DNA of 64,000 nt from Sphingomonadales bacterium 32-65-25 (GTDB lineage: Bacteria > Pseudomonadota > Alphaproteobacteria > Sphingomonadales > Sphingomonadaceae), in assembly GCA_002280855.1 (NCBI GenBank), contig NCEU01000001.1, positions 372,001 through 436,000 of the forward strand. Direction: 5' to 3'. The notes beneath the pieces were generated by a model, which searched no databases, was not told the origin of the DNA, and saw only the letters and a program-made list of their open reading frames with translations. Below are positions 17,853 through 27,302 of the stretch, one piece after another. Made by a program: the position numbers and the translations under genes. Within the stretch, counting starts at the first letter, position 1, and every line of letters starts with the position of its first letter.

Positions 17853-20498
17853 TCACCCCGCGAGCGCGGCTTTCACGGCAGCAATGGCATCGGCTGCCTT
17901 GTCCGCATCGGGGCCGCCAGCCTGCGCCATGTCTGGTCGGCCGCCGCCGCCTTGGCCGCCGAGCGCGGCCGCAGCGACGCGCACGAGGTCCACGGCCGAA
18001 CGCGTGCCCACCAGATCATCGGTCACGCCCACGGCCACGCTGGCGCGGCCGTCGTTCACCGCCACGATGGCGACGATACCGCTGCCCAGCGCCTGCTTGG
18101 CTTCATCCACCAAGCCGCGCAGCGCCTTGGCTTCCAGCCCGTCCAGAACCTGGCCCTGGAAGGCGATGCCGTTCACCATTTCGGGGCCCGCCTTGGTGCC
18201 AGCGGGGCCGGCGAGTGCCAGTGCCTTCTTGGCATCGGCGAGTTCACGTTCCAGTCGCTTGCGCTCTTCGATCAGGGTGGCGAGCCGCGCCGGCACTTCT
18301 TCCGGGCGCGCCTTGATGGCGGCAGCGGCGTCCAGCAGCAGCGCTTCACGTTCGTTCAGCCATTCGCGCGCGGCAATGCCGGTTTTGCCTTCGATGCGGC
18401 GCACGCCGCTGGCGACGGCGCTTTCACCGGTGATCTTCAGCAGCCCGATGTCGCCAAGCGCTTCGGCGTGGGTGCCGCCGCACAGTTCCACCGAATAGGT
18501 ATCGCCGCCATCATCGGCGCCCATCGACAGCACGCGCACTTCCTCGCCGTACTTCTCACCAAACAGCGCCATGGCGCCGGCTTCGATGGCGGCATCCGGC
18601 GTCATCAACTTGGTCGAAACCGGGCGATTGCCGAGGATCTGGGCATTCGCATCGGCTTCCACCTGCACCAGTTCCGCCGGTGTCATCGCCTTCTGGTGCG
18701 AGAAGTCGAAGCGCAGATAATCCGCGCCAACATAGCTGCCCTTCTGGGTGACATGCGTACCCAGGCGGCGGCGCAGCGCGGCATGCAGCAGGTGGGTGGC
18801 GGTGTGGGCGCGGCGGTGGGCACCGCGTTGCGGCGCGTCCACGTCCAGCTTCACCACGTCGCCCACGGCCAGCGAGCCAGCCTCAAGCGTCACGTCATGC
18901 AAGTGCAGCTTGCCCAAGGCCTTGCGGGTATCGGCCACGCGCGCGCTCAGGCCATCGCCCCAGCTGATGCTGCCGCCGTCGCCAGCCTGGCCGCCGCTTT
19001 CGGCGTAAAACGGCGTCTGGTTGGTGACGACAACGATCTTGTCACCCGCAGTGGCGGTTTCGATCTGTTTGCCGTCCTTCACCAGGGCGACCACCTTGGC
19101 TTCGCCGGTCAGGCTGCTGTAGCCGGTGAATTCGGATGCACCTTCGGCCTCGACGATGTCGAACCACACCGCGGCATCCTTGGCTTCTCCCGAACCGCTC
19201 CACGCGGCGCGCGCCAGGCGGCGCTGTTCGGCCATGGCGGCATCAAAGCCGGCGCGATCAACGGCGATGCCGCGCGCCCGCAGCGCATCCTCAGTCAAAT
19301 CATAAGGGAAGCCGAACGTGTCATAGAGCTTGAAGGCGACATCGCCCGGCAACGTGCCGCCGGCGGACAGCTTGGCGGTCGCATCTTCGAGCAGGCCCAG
19401 GCCACGCTCCAGCGTCTGGCGGAAACGGGTTTCCTCCAGCTTCAGCGTCTCCTCGATCAAGGCGCTGGCGCGGCCCAGTTCCGGATAGGCCTGGCCCATG
19501 GTGGCGATCAGTGCCGGCACCAGTTGGTGCATCAACGGATCCTTGGCGCCCAACAGGTGCGCGTGGCGCATGGCGCGGCGCATGATGCGACGCAGCACAT
19601 ATCCGCGGCCTTCGTTGGCCGGCAGCACGCCATCGGCAACCAGGAAGCCCGACGAGCGCAGGTGATCGGCGATGACCCGGTGCGAGGCGCGGGCTTCGGC
19701 GGTGAGCGCCTTGCCCACCTTGTCCTCGCTGGCGGCGATCAGCGTCTTGAACGTATCGGTATCATAATTGTCGTGCACGCCCTGCAGCACGGCGGCGATG
19801 CGTTCCAGGCCCATGCCGGTATCGATGCTGGGGCGCGGCAGGTTCAGGCGGGTGTCGCGATCGACCTGCTCATATTGCATGAACACCAGGTTCCAGATCT
19901 CGACAAAGCGATCACCATCCTCGTCCGGGCTGCCGGGCGGGCCACCGGGGATATGATCGCCGTGATCGTAGAAGATTTCCGAGCAGGGACCGCACGGGCC
20001 GGTATCGCCCATCGACCAGAAATTGTCGTTGGTGGCGATACGGATGATCTTGTCATCGGAAAGCCCGGCGATCTTCTTCCACAAGGCAGCGGCTTCATCG
20101 TCGGTGTGATAGACGGTGACGCACAGCCGGTTCTTGTCCAACCCCCATTCGCGGGTGAGCAGATCCCAGGCCAGGGTGATCGCCTGTTCCTTGAAATAAT
20201 CGCCGAACGAGAAATTGCCCAGCATTTCAAAGAAGGTGTGGTGGCGGGCAGTGTAGCCGACATTGTCCAGATCATTATGCTTGCCGCCGGCGCGCACGCA
20301 TTTCTGGCTGGAAGCGGCCTGCGTGTAGGGCCGGGTTTCAAGGCCAGTGAAGACATTCTTGAACGGCACCATGCCGGCGTTGACGAACATCAGCGTCGGA
20401 TCATTTTGCGGCACAAGCGGCGCCGACGGCACCACCATATGGCCTGCCTTGGCAAAATGATCGAGGAAGCTGCGGCGGATGTCGTTGGACGAGATCAT
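17853..20498 (-). CDS. alaS: Alanine--tRNA ligase
   Basis: An 881-residue class II aminoacyl-tRNA synthetase with all expected domains. The catalytic domain begins at residue 1 ([30 protein letters not shown]), the tRNA-recognition region follows, then the editing domain with [11 protein letters not shown] and [11 protein letters not shown] (zinc ligands His, His, Cys, His), and the C-terminal C-Ala domain with a Gly-rich segment ([16 protein letters not shown]). It charges tRNA-Ala and clears mischarged Ser or Gly. It is downstream of recA and CckA on the same strand, but a + strand gene (21497-22408) separates them. Confidence 0.98.
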   Translation of the reverse strand: MISSNDIRRSFLDHFAKAGHMVVPSAPLVPQNDPTLMFVNAGMVPFKNVFTGLETRPYTQAASSQKCVRAGGKHNDLDNVGYTARHHTFFEMLGNFSFGDYFKEQAITLAWDLLTREWGLDKNRLCVTVYHTDDEAAALWKKIAGLSDDKIIRIATNDNFWSMGDTGPCGPCSEIFYDHGDHIPGGPPGSPDEDGDRFVEIWNLVFMQYEQVDRDTRLNLPRPSIDTGMGLERIAAVLQGVHDNYDTDTFKTLIAASEDKVGKALTAEARASHRVIADHLRSSGFLVADGVLPANEGRGYVLRRIMRRAMRHAHLLGAKDPLMHQLVPALIATMGQAYPELGRASALIEETLKLEETRFRQTLERGLGLLEDATAKLSAGGTLPGDVAFKLYDTFGFPYDLTEDALRARGIAVDRAGFDAAMAEQRRLARAAWSGSGEAKDAAVWFDIVEAEGASEFTGYSSLTGEAKVVALVKDGKQIETATAGDKIVVVTNQTPFYAESGGQAGDGGSISWGDGLSARVADTRKALGKLHLHDVTLEAGSLAVGDVVKLDVDAPQRGAHRRAHTATHLLHAALRRRLGTHVTQKGSYVGADYLRFDFSHQKAMTPAELVQVEADANAQILGNRPVSTKLMTPDAAIEAGAMALFGEKYGEEVRVLSMGADDGGDTYSVELCGGTHAEALGDIGLLKITGESAVASGVRRIEGKTGIAAREWLNEREALLLDAAAAIKARPEEVPARLATLIEERKRLERELADAKKALALAGPAGTKAGPEMVNGIAFQGQVLDGLEAKALRGLVDEAKQALGSGIVAIVAVNDGRASVAVGVTDDLVGTRSAVDLVRVAAAALGGQGGGGRPDMAQAGGPDADKAADAIAAVKAALAG

Positions 20499-20556
20499 GG
20501 GATGAGCGCTTAACGCCCGATGCGGCCAGCGTAAAGGCCGGCATCCACGGCTTCGC

Positions 20557-21390
20557 TCAAGCGCGGGCTGTTACCACCCAGACGGCGCCGGGCAGTTCCA
20601 CCCGGCCATCGACCAGAAACGGCTGCAGCGCGGCCGCCAAACGGGGCTTGGCCACATCGCCGATCCCGGCATCGCGCACCACACGCGCCGCCGGGCCGAT
20701 CTTCAGGTTGAACGATACCGCATCGGCAATCGGATCATCGCCGCCGCCAATCAGCATAGCAAAGGGCAGGCTGTGAAAGGCCAGATCCTGCCAGCCTGCG
20801 CCTTCCAACATGGTCGCCACCCGTGCGGCATCGGCAAAAGCGAAGGGGCCGGGCGCATGGGGTTCGGCCGGCGACTGGGCGGGGAGCAGATCGGCCAGCG
20901 CCGTCATCGGCATCGTCGCCCACAGATTGCGCGCGGCAGGCTGCCAGCAGGCAAACACCAGGCGGCCACCGGGCGCGGCCAGGCCGTGGAGATGGGTGAA
21001 GGCGGCCTGCGGATCGGCAAAGAACATCACGCCAAAACGCGACAGGATGAGATCGAAGCCGCTTTCATCCGCCCAGGCCGACGCATCAGCGGCAATGAAC
21101 TCGGCTTCGGACAGCAAGGCCTCGGCGCGTGTCCGGGCGCGAGCCAGCAACGGCTCGGATATGTCGAGGCCAATGGCATGGCCGCCCTCCCCCACCACGG
21201 CATCCACCGCCAGCGTGGTCTCGCCGGCGCCGCAACCGATATCGAGCACCAGTTCGCCGGGTTGCGGGCTGGCGGCGGCCAGGAGGGCGGCAGTGACAGG
21301 GGTGAGCGCCAGGTCCATGCGCTCCTGCATCTGCACCCAGATGTCCCCCACCTTGCCGTTCCAATAATCAATCTGTTCGGCATTGCTCAT
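20557..21390 (-). CDS. Class I SAM-dependent methyltransferase
   Basis: A 277-residue methyltransferase starting [19 protein letters not shown]. Motif I is [16 protein letters not shown], the strand-2 acid is GLDIS, motif II is [15 protein letters not shown] and motif III is [15 protein letters not shown]. The combination with NxxxxYWNG at the start resembles Methyltransf_11/25-type enzymes common in alphaproteobacteria. The substrate is unknown. It lies 58 bases upstream of alaS on the same strand and is divergent from the exported-protein gene at 21497. Confidence 0.82.
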   Translation of the reverse strand: MSNAEQIDYWNGKVGDIWVQMQERMDLALTPVTAALLAAASPQPGELVLDIGCGAGETTLAVDAVVGEGGHAIGLDISEPLLARARTRAEALLSEAEFIAADASAWADESGFDLILSRFGVMFFADPQAAFTHLHGLAAPGGRLVFACWQPAARNLWATMPMTALADLLPAQSPAEPHAPGPFAFADAARVATMLEGAGWQDLAFHSLPFAMLIGGGDDPIADAVSFNLKIGPAARVVRDAGIGDVAKPRLAAALQPFLVDGRVELPGAVWVVTARA

Positions 21391-21496
21391 GGCGGAGAGG
21401 CCCCTGCTTGCTGTGGTGATTCGGATGTGGCGACAGATGCGCTTGCGGTCAATCGGCCGCGCTTGACGGGATGCCGCCGCAGATTAGCGTTGCGTC

Positions 21497-22408
21497 ATGC
21501 GTGCACTCCTCTGCCTCCTCTCGATCATGTCGGCTGGCGCCGCACTGGCCCAGCCCTTGCCGGCCGACACCATGACCGTCACGGCCGAACGACTGAACCG
21601 CGGCGCACTGCGGGCCCAAGCGTCGAAGTTCATGCGAACGGCATTGGCAGATACAAGAAACGGCCAGAATGCGCGCTGGTTCACGCCGCTGTGCCCGGTC
21701 GCGCTGGGCGTCGAGGACAAGGTGGGCCGGCTCTTCACCAGCCGGATTGCCGATGTGGCCCGCCATGTCGGGCTGAAGCTGGCGGGCGGGGATTGTGATC
21801 CCAATATCGCTGTGGTCTTCACCCGTGATGCGCGCACGCTGGTGAAGACGGTGAACCGCCGGCAGAATGGCGCCCTTGATGCGCTGCCCGGGCCGGAACG
21901 GGCGTTGCTGAAATCGCCAACGCTGCCGGTGCGCTGGTGGCATTTCACGGCGCCGGAAAGCGGCGATGGCAAGCCATTCAGCCCCGGTCCGCTGGGCTTG
22001 GGTGCCAGCGCCAACGGTCTTCCGGGCGAGATCACCTACAACAACAATGCCCGTGCCTCGCGGCTCGACCTGTCCTCACGCGTGGGGATCACCGGGGCCG
22101 TGATCGTGGTGGACATTGATCGCATCGGCGCGGTGTCGATGGCGGCGCTCACCGATTATGTCGCGCTGGTGGCGTTGTCGCGGTTGCGGATGAATGTCAG
22201 GGAACGGCCAGAAGGGAGTATTCTGGCGCTGTTCGATCCCGGCGCACCGCGCTTTGATGGGCTGACCGATCAGGACGAACGTTTCATCGAGGCCATGTAC
22301 GGCAGCCGCGCCACGGTGGAGGGCTGGCGTCAGCGGGGAGACATGGCGGGCCGCATGGCAGATGCCGCCGTGGAGCCTGCAAAGATCAAGGCCACGCCGC
22401 CCCAATGA
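21497..22408 (+). CDS. Unknown exported protein
   Basis: A 303-residue protein with a clear signal peptide (MRALLCLLSIMSAGAALAQP, cleavage after ALA). I do not recognise the domain. The mature part has two Cys (PLCPVALGV and GGDCDPN) that could form a disulfide, an internal GEITYNNNARASRLD stretch, and a C-terminal half with VIVVDIDRIGAVSMAALTDYVAL and EAMYGSRATVEGWRQRGDM. This regular alpha/beta alternation suggests a folded enzyme-like or binding domain. It is divergent from a methyltransferase gene and converges on recA, with a terminator between them. Confidence 0.7.
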   Translation: MRALLCLLSIMSAGAALAQPLPADTMTVTAERLNRGALRAQASKFMRTALADTRNGQNARWFTPLCPVALGVEDKVGRLFTSRIADVARHVGLKLAGGDCDPNIAVVFTRDARTLVKTVNRRQNGALDALPGPERALLKSPTLPVRWWHFTAPESGDGKPFSPGPLGLGASANGLPGEITYNNNARASRLDLSSRVGITGAVIVVDIDRIGAVSMAALTDYVALVALSRLRMNVRERPEGSILALFDPGAPRFDGLTDQDERFIEAMYGSRATVEGWRQRGDMAGRMADAAVEPAKIKATPPQ

Positions 22409-22420
22409 CCGGCCAATAAC

Positions 22421-22455
22421 GAAAAAGGGGCGGCCATTTGACTGGCCACCCCTTC
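22421..22455 (-). terminator. Intrinsic terminator of recA
   Basis: Arms 22425-22436 and 22443-22454 pair over twelve bases with one mismatch around a six-base loop. Read on the minus strand the GC-rich stem ends in CCCCTTTTTC, giving the required T-run. It lies 24 bases after the recA stop. It may also stop transcripts of the convergent exported-protein gene, although on that strand the T-run is poor. Confidence 0.8.
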
Positions 22456-22478
22456 TTCCTGTGAACCGAGTCCGAACC

Positions 22479-23552
22479 TTACATCTCGTCGTCGCCGGCG
22501 TCGTCGTCCGCCGACGGGCCAACCAGCAGCGCCTCGGAAATACCGGCCGCGTTGTCACGGATGATCTTCTCGATCTTGGCCGTGGTTTCCGGGTTTTCCT
22601 TCAGATACTTCTTCGCGTTCTCACGGCCCTGGCCGATGCGAATGCTGTCATGGCTGAACCAGGCGCCGGACTTTTCAATCACACCAGCCTTGACGCCCAG
22701 ATCGAGAATCTCGCCGATCTTGGAGATGCCCTCGCCATACATGATGTCGAATTCGACCTGCTTGAAGGGCGGCGCCACCTTGTTCTTCACCACCTTCACC
22801 TTGGTGGTATTGCCCACGATATCGTCGCGGTCCTTGATCTGGCCGGTGCGGCGGATGTCGAGACGGACGGAGGCATAGAATTTCAGCGCATTGCCGCCCG
22901 TCGTGGTCTCCGGGTTGCCGTACATCACGCCGATCTTCATCCGCAGCTGGTTGATGAAGATGACGAGGCAGCGCGAGCGGCTGATCGAACCGGTGAGCTT
23001 GCGCAAGCTCTGGCTCATCAACCGGGCCTGCAGGCCGACATGGCTATCGCCCATTTCGCCTTCGATTTCGGCACGCGGCACCAGCGCGGCAACCGAATCG
23101 ATCACCAGCACATCGATGGCGTTGGAACGCACCAGCGTGTCGACGATCTCCAGCGCTTGTTCGCCGGTATCAGGCTGCGAGACGATCAGTTCGTCGATAT
23201 TGACACCGAGCTTCTTGGCATAAACCGGATCGAGCGCATGTTCGGCATCGACAAAGGCCGCGGTGCCGCCGTTCTTCTGGGCTTCGGCAATGGCATGCAG
23301 CGCCAGTGTCGTCTTGCCCGAGCTTTCCGGGCCATAGATTTCCACGACACGGCCGCGCGGCAAGCCGCCGATGCCGAGTGCGATATCAAGGCCGAGCGAA
23401 CCGGTGGAGATTGCCTCCACCTCCATCGCGTCGCGCTGGCCCAGTTTCATCACCGAGCCCTTGCCGAACGCGCGGTCAATCTGAGCCAGGGCCGCTTCGA
23501 GTGCTTTTTGCCGATCCATTCCCGATTCCACCACTTTTAGAGCAGATGCCAT
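22479..23552 (-). CDS. recA: Recombinase RecA
   Basis: A 357-residue recombinase that forms filaments on single-stranded DNA, drives strand exchange and triggers LexA self-cleavage. Walker A is GPESSGKTT at residues 74-82; [19 protein letters not shown] and [17 protein letters not shown] are the loop regions; the C-terminus is acidic ([10 protein letters not shown]). The frame is open to 23816, but the start at 23552 has AGGGAAGGG upstream and begins the standard RecA N-terminus ([20 protein letters not shown]). A LexA-type operator and promoter lie at 23602-23639 and a terminator follows the gene. Confidence 0.98.
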   Translation of the reverse strand: MASALKVVESGMDRQKALEAALAQIDRAFGKGSVMKLGQRDAMEVEAISTGSLGLDIALGIGGLPRGRVVEIYGPESSGKTTLALHAIAEAQKNGGTAAFVDAEHALDPVYAKKLGVNIDELIVSQPDTGEQALEIVDTLVRSNAIDVLVIDSVAALVPRAEIEGEMGDSHVGLQARLMSQSLRKLTGSISRSRCLVIFINQLRMKIGVMYGNPETTTGGNALKFYASVRLDIRRTGQIKDRDDIVGNTTKVKVVKNKVAPPFKQVEFDIMYGEGISKIGEILDLGVKAGVIEKSGAWFSHDSIRIGQGRENAKKYLKENPETTAKIEKIIRDNAAGISEALLVGPSADDDAGDDEM

Positions 23553-23601
23553 GACCCGTTCCCTTCCCTGAAGCCGCGATCCAAATTCGTCAACGGCTTT
23601 T

Positions 23602-23639
23602 GATGTACACCAATTGTTCCGGTAGAACAAGAAGAGAAC
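23602..23639 (-). promoter_or_regulatory. recA promoter with LexA operator
   Basis: Read on the minus strand: GTTC-N7-GTTC (23639-23625) is the alphaproteobacterial LexA operator. Its second half site overlaps a -35-like TTGTTC (23630-23625), and seventeen bases on is a -10-like TACATC (23607-23602). The start codon at 23552 is about 50 bases downstream. An extra GTTC half site on the plus strand (23616-23619) makes a short palindrome with the -35. This site serves as the reference for the boxes at 7828-7867. Confidence 0.75.
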
Positions 23640-23662
23640 AGAAGGCGGAAATATTCGTCCGA

Positions 23663-25216
23663 TCAGCCCTTCAACGGCTGTGCGGTGGCGATGGCTGCAA
23701 CCAGCTCGGCCAGCGCGAAGGGCTTGGCCAGAAAGCGAATTCCGCGCGCATCCGCTTCGCGATGGCGCGGCAGTTCGGCATAGCCCGACATCAGCACGAT
23801 GCCCATCTCCGGCCACATGCGCGCGGCTTCGAAGGCCAGCTCAACGCCGTCGATCCCGGGCATCATCACATCGGATACCAACACGTCGAAGGTCTGCCCG
23901 TCGCGCAGGATGGCCAGCGCCACCATGGCATCGCCAGCTGTGGTCACCACGCAGCCCTTGCGTTCCAGGCCACGGGCGAACACCGCCCGCACCGATGGTT
24001 CATCTTCCACCAGCAGCACGCGGCGGCCGGCGGCAACCGGTTCGGGTACCACGTCGGCCACCACCTGCCCCGGCGCAACCTTGGCTGGCTGCGGCCGGCC
24101 TGGCAGATAGAGCGAGAAGGTGGTGCCGCGCCCACCTGGGCCGGGCTTGGCAAAGATATAGCCGTCCGACTGCTTCATGATGCCATAAACGGTGGACAGG
24201 CCAAGGCCAGTGCCCTGCCCCAGCGGCTTGGTGGTGAAGAACGGTTCGAATATCTTGGCCGCGATCTCAGGCGGAATGCCGCTGCCGGTATCGGAAACAT
24301 CGATGGAAACGAAATCGATGGCCGGCATCATGGCATGGCCCAGCCCGGCCACATCGCGGCGCAGGATATCGGCAATGCTGATCACCAACCGGCCATTGCC
24401 TTCCATGGCATCGCGGGCGTTGACCGCCAGATTGACGATCACTTGTTCCAGCTGGCCCGGATCGGCCCGCACGAAGAACAGCCCCGGCGGCGCGACAATA
24501 TCCAACTCGATGGCTGGGCCAAGCAATTTGGTCAGCAGCGGCCGCAGCCCCTGCACCAGTTCACGCACACACAGCAATTGCCGGTTCTGCGGTTGCTGGC
24601 GGGCAAAGGCCAGCAACTGCGCCACCAGATTGGCGCCGCGCTTGCCGTTGTGTAAAATTTCCACAACCGCATCATGTTCGGCGCCGGGATCGGGAAAGCG
24701 TTCCAGCAGTTGTTCGGCATGGCCCAGGATGGCCGTGAGCAGATTGTTGAAATCATGCGCCACCCCGCCGGCAAGCTGGCCAACCGCCTGCAGCCGCGTA
24801 ACGGCGGCAACCTGGGCTTCCAGCCGCATCTGTTCGCGAATGTCACGCATCACCACCAGAGCCGAGGCACCAAAGCCCGGCGGAGTGGACATCACGTTGA
24901 TATCGCGCACTTCATCGGGGTGCTCGGCCAATGCAAGGCGCAAGACATGCGGCTCACCACCGGCCAACACATCGGCAACCGCGCGCGACAACATACCGGC
25001 ATCGTCGCCCACCACCATTGCTTCCGGGCGCATGCCGGGGCGCCAGCCGGTGCCAGCCGTGGCCTGCATGGCATCATTGCCGGTAACGATGCGGCCCGAG
25101 GAATCGAGCAGCGCCAGCGCAATCGGCAGGTTCATCAACAGCGTGCCGATCCACGGGCCGGCCAGCCCTTCAGCATAGGGCGCTGGCCAGGCGGCTTGAA
25201 CGGGCTGGAAATTCAT
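23663..25216 (-). CDS. cckA: Hybrid sensor histidine kinase, CckA-like, without membrane helices
   Basis: A 517-residue kinase. An N-terminal PAS-like domain (about 25-125) is followed by the dimerisation/phosphoacceptor helix [20 protein letters not shown] with His154, a catalytic ATPase domain ([32 protein letters not shown]) and a C-terminal receiver domain with Asp449 in [12 protein letters not shown]. The phosphoacceptor block is that of CckA, which feeds phosphate to CtrA through ChpT. CckA of Caulobacter lies near recA and has two membrane helices and two PAS domains; here there is one PAS and no membrane span. The start is ATG 25216, or GTG 25228; both follow closely on the upstream gene, which leaves no room for a membrane region. 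Confidence 0.8.
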   Translation of the reverse strand: MNFQPVQAAWPAPYAEGLAGPWIGTLLMNLPIALALLDSSGRIVTGNDAMQATAGTGWRPGMRPEAMVVGDDAGMLSRAVADVLAGGEPHVLRLALAEHPDEVRDINVMSTPPGFGASALVVMRDIREQMRLEAQVAAVTRLQAVGQLAGGVAHDFNNLLTAILGHAEQLLERFPDPGAEHDAVVEILHNGKRGANLVAQLLAFARQQPQNRQLLCVRELVQGLRPLLTKLLGPAIELDIVAPPGLFFVRADPGQLEQVIVNLAVNARDAMEGNGRLVISIADILRRDVAGLGHAMMPAIDFVSIDVSDTGSGIPPEIAAKIFEPFFTTKPLGQGTGLGLSTVYGIMKQSDGYIFAKPGPGGRGTTFSLYLPGRPQPAKVAPGQVVADVVPEPVAAGRRVLLVEDEPSVRAVFARGLERKGCVVTTAGDAMVALAILRDGQTFDVLVSDVMMPGIDGVELAFEAARMWPEMGIVLMSGYAELPRHREADARGIRFLAKPFALAELVAAIATAQPLKG

Positions 25217-25247
25217 CCAGTCGTTCACGGCTGCAGGGGCGGTTGGT

Positions 25248-25895
25248 TCAGTTATAACGCTGCTCCGTCCAGGGATCGCCCTCGTTGTGATACCCTCGTA
25301 CCTCCCAGAAGCCGGGTTTGTCCACGGCCAGCACTTCGATGCGGGTAAGCCATTTGGCGGATTTCCAGAAATACCAGCGTGGGATGATCGCCCGCACCGG
25401 CCCACCGTGATCGCGGGACAGCGGCACACCATCATGGGCGTGGGCGATCAGGCAATCATCGCCCGCGAAACGCTCCAAGATGATGTTGGTGGTATAGCCA
25501 TCGGCGCCGTGCAGCACCACGACATTGGCCTGCGGCAGTGGCTGCACCACGCTGAGCAGATGGCTGGTGGCGACGCCCGACCAGCGATTGTCGAAACGCG
25601 ACCATTGGGTAACGCAATGGATGTCCGACACATCCTCGCTCTGCGGCTGCGCCTGATAGGCGGCCCAATCCCAGCTGATCGGGTTGGCCACGGCGCCATC
25701 GACTGTCAGCCGCCAATCGGCCTTGGCGATATCGGGCTTCACGCCCAGATCGAGCACTGGCCAGTTGGTGACAAGCCGTTGGCCCGGCGGCAGGCGATTG
25801 GCGTGATCGGGATCGCTGGCACCGGTGATCAGGCGACGGCTTTGCGCCCAGGCCTGCTTGATGGCGACAAGCTTGCTCCGGATGCCATCGGCCAT
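25248..25895 (-). CDS. Sulfite-oxidase-like molybdopterin oxidoreductase
   Basis: A 215-residue protein made almost entirely of an oxidoreductase molybdopterin-binding domain. Cys94 in SDIHCVTQWSRFD is the expected molybdenum ligand, and LLSVVQPLPQANVVVLHGAD and SRDHGGPVRAIIPRWYFWKS match YedY/sulfite-oxidase-like proteins. There is no signal peptide and no haem or dimerisation domain, so it should be a small cytoplasmic enzyme. The electron partner is unknown. It sits five bases after smpB and before the CckA-like gene, probably one transcript with dapA and smpB. Confidence 0.86.
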   Translation of the reverse strand: MADGIRSKLVAIKQAWAQSRRLITGASDPDHANRLPPGQRLVTNWPVLDLGVKPDIAKADWRLTVDGAVANPISWDWAAYQAQPQSEDVSDIHCVTQWSRFDNRWSGVATSHLLSVVQPLPQANVVVLHGADGYTTNIILERFAGDDCLIAHAHDGVPLSRDHGGPVRAIIPRWYFWKSAKWLTRIEVLAVDKPGFWEVRGYHNEGDPWTEQRYN

Positions 25896-25900
25896 CAGCG

Positions 25901-26383
25901 TCAGCCCTTGTCCCGCATCAGCCGGGCCTTGTCCCGCTGCCAGTCGCGCTCTTTCGACGTTTCGCGCTTGTCATGGAGCTGCTTGCCCTTGCCCAGGGCG
26001 ATCTCGATCTTGGCACGGCCACGATCATTGAAATAGACCGACAGCGGCACCAGCGTCATGCCCTGGCGGCTGACCGCCGTGTGCATCTTTTCGATCTGGC
26101 GTGCATGCAACAGCAATTTGCGCTGACGCTTGGGCTCATGATTGAAAATATTGCCGTGGCTGAACTCCTGAATGGTCGCATTGATCAGCCACATCTGGCC
26201 ATCGCGCACCTCGGCAAAGCTTTCGGCGATGCTGGCCTGGCCCTTGCGCAGCGACTTCACCTCGGTGCCGGTCAGCATGATACCGGCTTCCACCACGTCC
26301 TCGATATAATATTCAAAGCGCGCCCGCCGGTTCTCGGCGACCGTCTTAACTTTCACGCCAACAGCAGGTTTCGGTCTTGCCAT
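25901..26383 (-). CDS. smpB: SsrA-binding protein SmpB
   Basis: A 160-residue protein that partners tmRNA in rescuing stalled ribosomes. Family signatures are clear: [32 protein letters not shown], and a basic C-terminal tail ([18 protein letters not shown]) that enters the decoding centre. Its ATG overlaps the dapA stop by one base (TGATG), implying coupled translation. The tmRNA gene itself is not seen in this window. Confidence 0.96.
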   Translation of the reverse strand: MARPKPAVGVKVKTVAENRRARFEYYIEDVVEAGIMLTGTEVKSLRKGQASIAESFAEVRDGQMWLINATIQEFSHGNIFNHEPKRQRKLLLHARQIEKMHTAVSRQGMTLVPLSVYFNDRGRAKIEIALGKGKQLHDKRETSKERDWQRDKARLMRDKG

Positions 26384-27267
26384 CAGATCAGGCCGGCATG
26401 CACCAGCGCGGCATCGACAGCGGCTTTCGACGCCGCCGACGGCTCGGCGATCGGCAGGCGCACATCAACGCCCATGCGGCCAAGCCGGCTGAGCGCATAT
26501 TTGGTCGGGCCGGGCGAGGCATCACTGAACAGGGCCGCGTGCAATGGCTGCAGCCGATCATTGATGGCCAGCGCAGCGGCATAATCGCCACGCAGTGTCG
26601 CTTCCTGCATCTGTGCGCACAACTTCGGCGCCACATTGGCCGTCACGGAAATCGCTCCCACCCCGCCCTGCGCGTTGAAGCCCACGGCCATATCGTCATT
26701 GCCGGAAAGCTGGATGAAATCCGCGCCACAGGCCAACCGCTGCTGTGCCACGCGGGCGATGTTGCCGGTGGCATCCTTCACACCGATGATGCGCGGCAGG
26801 TGCGCCAGCACCGCCATCGTCTCCACCGACATGTCGGCAACACTGCGGCCGGGGATGTTGTAGATGATGATCGGCAACGACGTCGCGTCATGCAGCGCGG
26901 TAAAATGCGCGATCAGGCCGGCTTGTGAGGGCTTGTTGTAATAGGGCACGACGATCAGCGCGGCATCGGCGCCGACTTTTTCCGCATGCGCCAGGTGCGC
27001 CAGCGCCGTGCGCGTGTCGTTGCTGCCGCAGCCGGCGATCACCGGCACGCGCTTGGCCGCCACCTCCACGCAGGCGGTGATCACCGCATAATGTTCATCA
27101 TGGGCCAGCGTGGGGGATTCGCCCGTGGTGCCCACCGGCACCAGGCCATGGCTGCATTCGGCGATCTGCCATTCCACATGCGCGGCAAAGCCATCCAGAT
27201 CCACCGCGCCACTTTTGAACGGGGTGACCAGCGCCGGCATTGATCCTGTGAAGGGACGTCCATTCAT
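26383..27267 (-). CDS. dapA: 4-hydroxy-tetrahydrodipicolinate synthase
   Basis: A 294-residue TIM-barrel enzyme that condenses pyruvate with aspartate semialdehyde, the first committed step to lysine and meso-diaminopimelate. GTTGESPTL binds pyruvate carboxylate, IIYNIPGRS carries the catalytic Tyr and [10 protein letters not shown] the Schiff-base Lys. It is the first gene of a run with smpB. It is divergent from the Slt-type transglycosylase gene, only 35 bases away, so a DAP-synthesis gene and a peptidoglycan-cleaving gene share one intergenic region. Confidence 0.96.
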   Translation of the reverse strand: MNGRPFTGSMPALVTPFKSGAVDLDGFAAHVEWQIAECSHGLVPVGTTGESPTLAHDEHYAVITACVEVAAKRVPVIAGCGSNDTRTALAHLAHAEKVGADAALIVVPYYNKPSQAGLIAHFTALHDATSLPIIIYNIPGRSVADMSVETMAVLAHLPRIIGVKDATGNIARVAQQRLACGADFIQLSGNDDMAVGFNAQGGVGAISVTANVAPKLCAQMQEATLRGDYAAALAINDRLQPLHAALFSDASPGPTKYALSRLGRMGVDVRLPIAEPSAASKAAVDAALVHAGLI

Positions 27268-27302
27268 TGCCTGTTCCTCTGCCGCACCTTATCACGGGCG
27301 GC

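Noticed and set aside
17817..20513. 898-codon open frame on the plus strand
   Set aside because: It is antisense to the complete, strongly conserved alaS gene. Its translation is low-complexity (His/Gly/Gln-rich), as expected of a GC-rich shadow frame.
23553..23816. Longer RecA start
   Set aside because: The extra 88 codons run over the recA promoter and LexA operator and into the 3' end of the CckA-like gene, and encode nothing like RecA.
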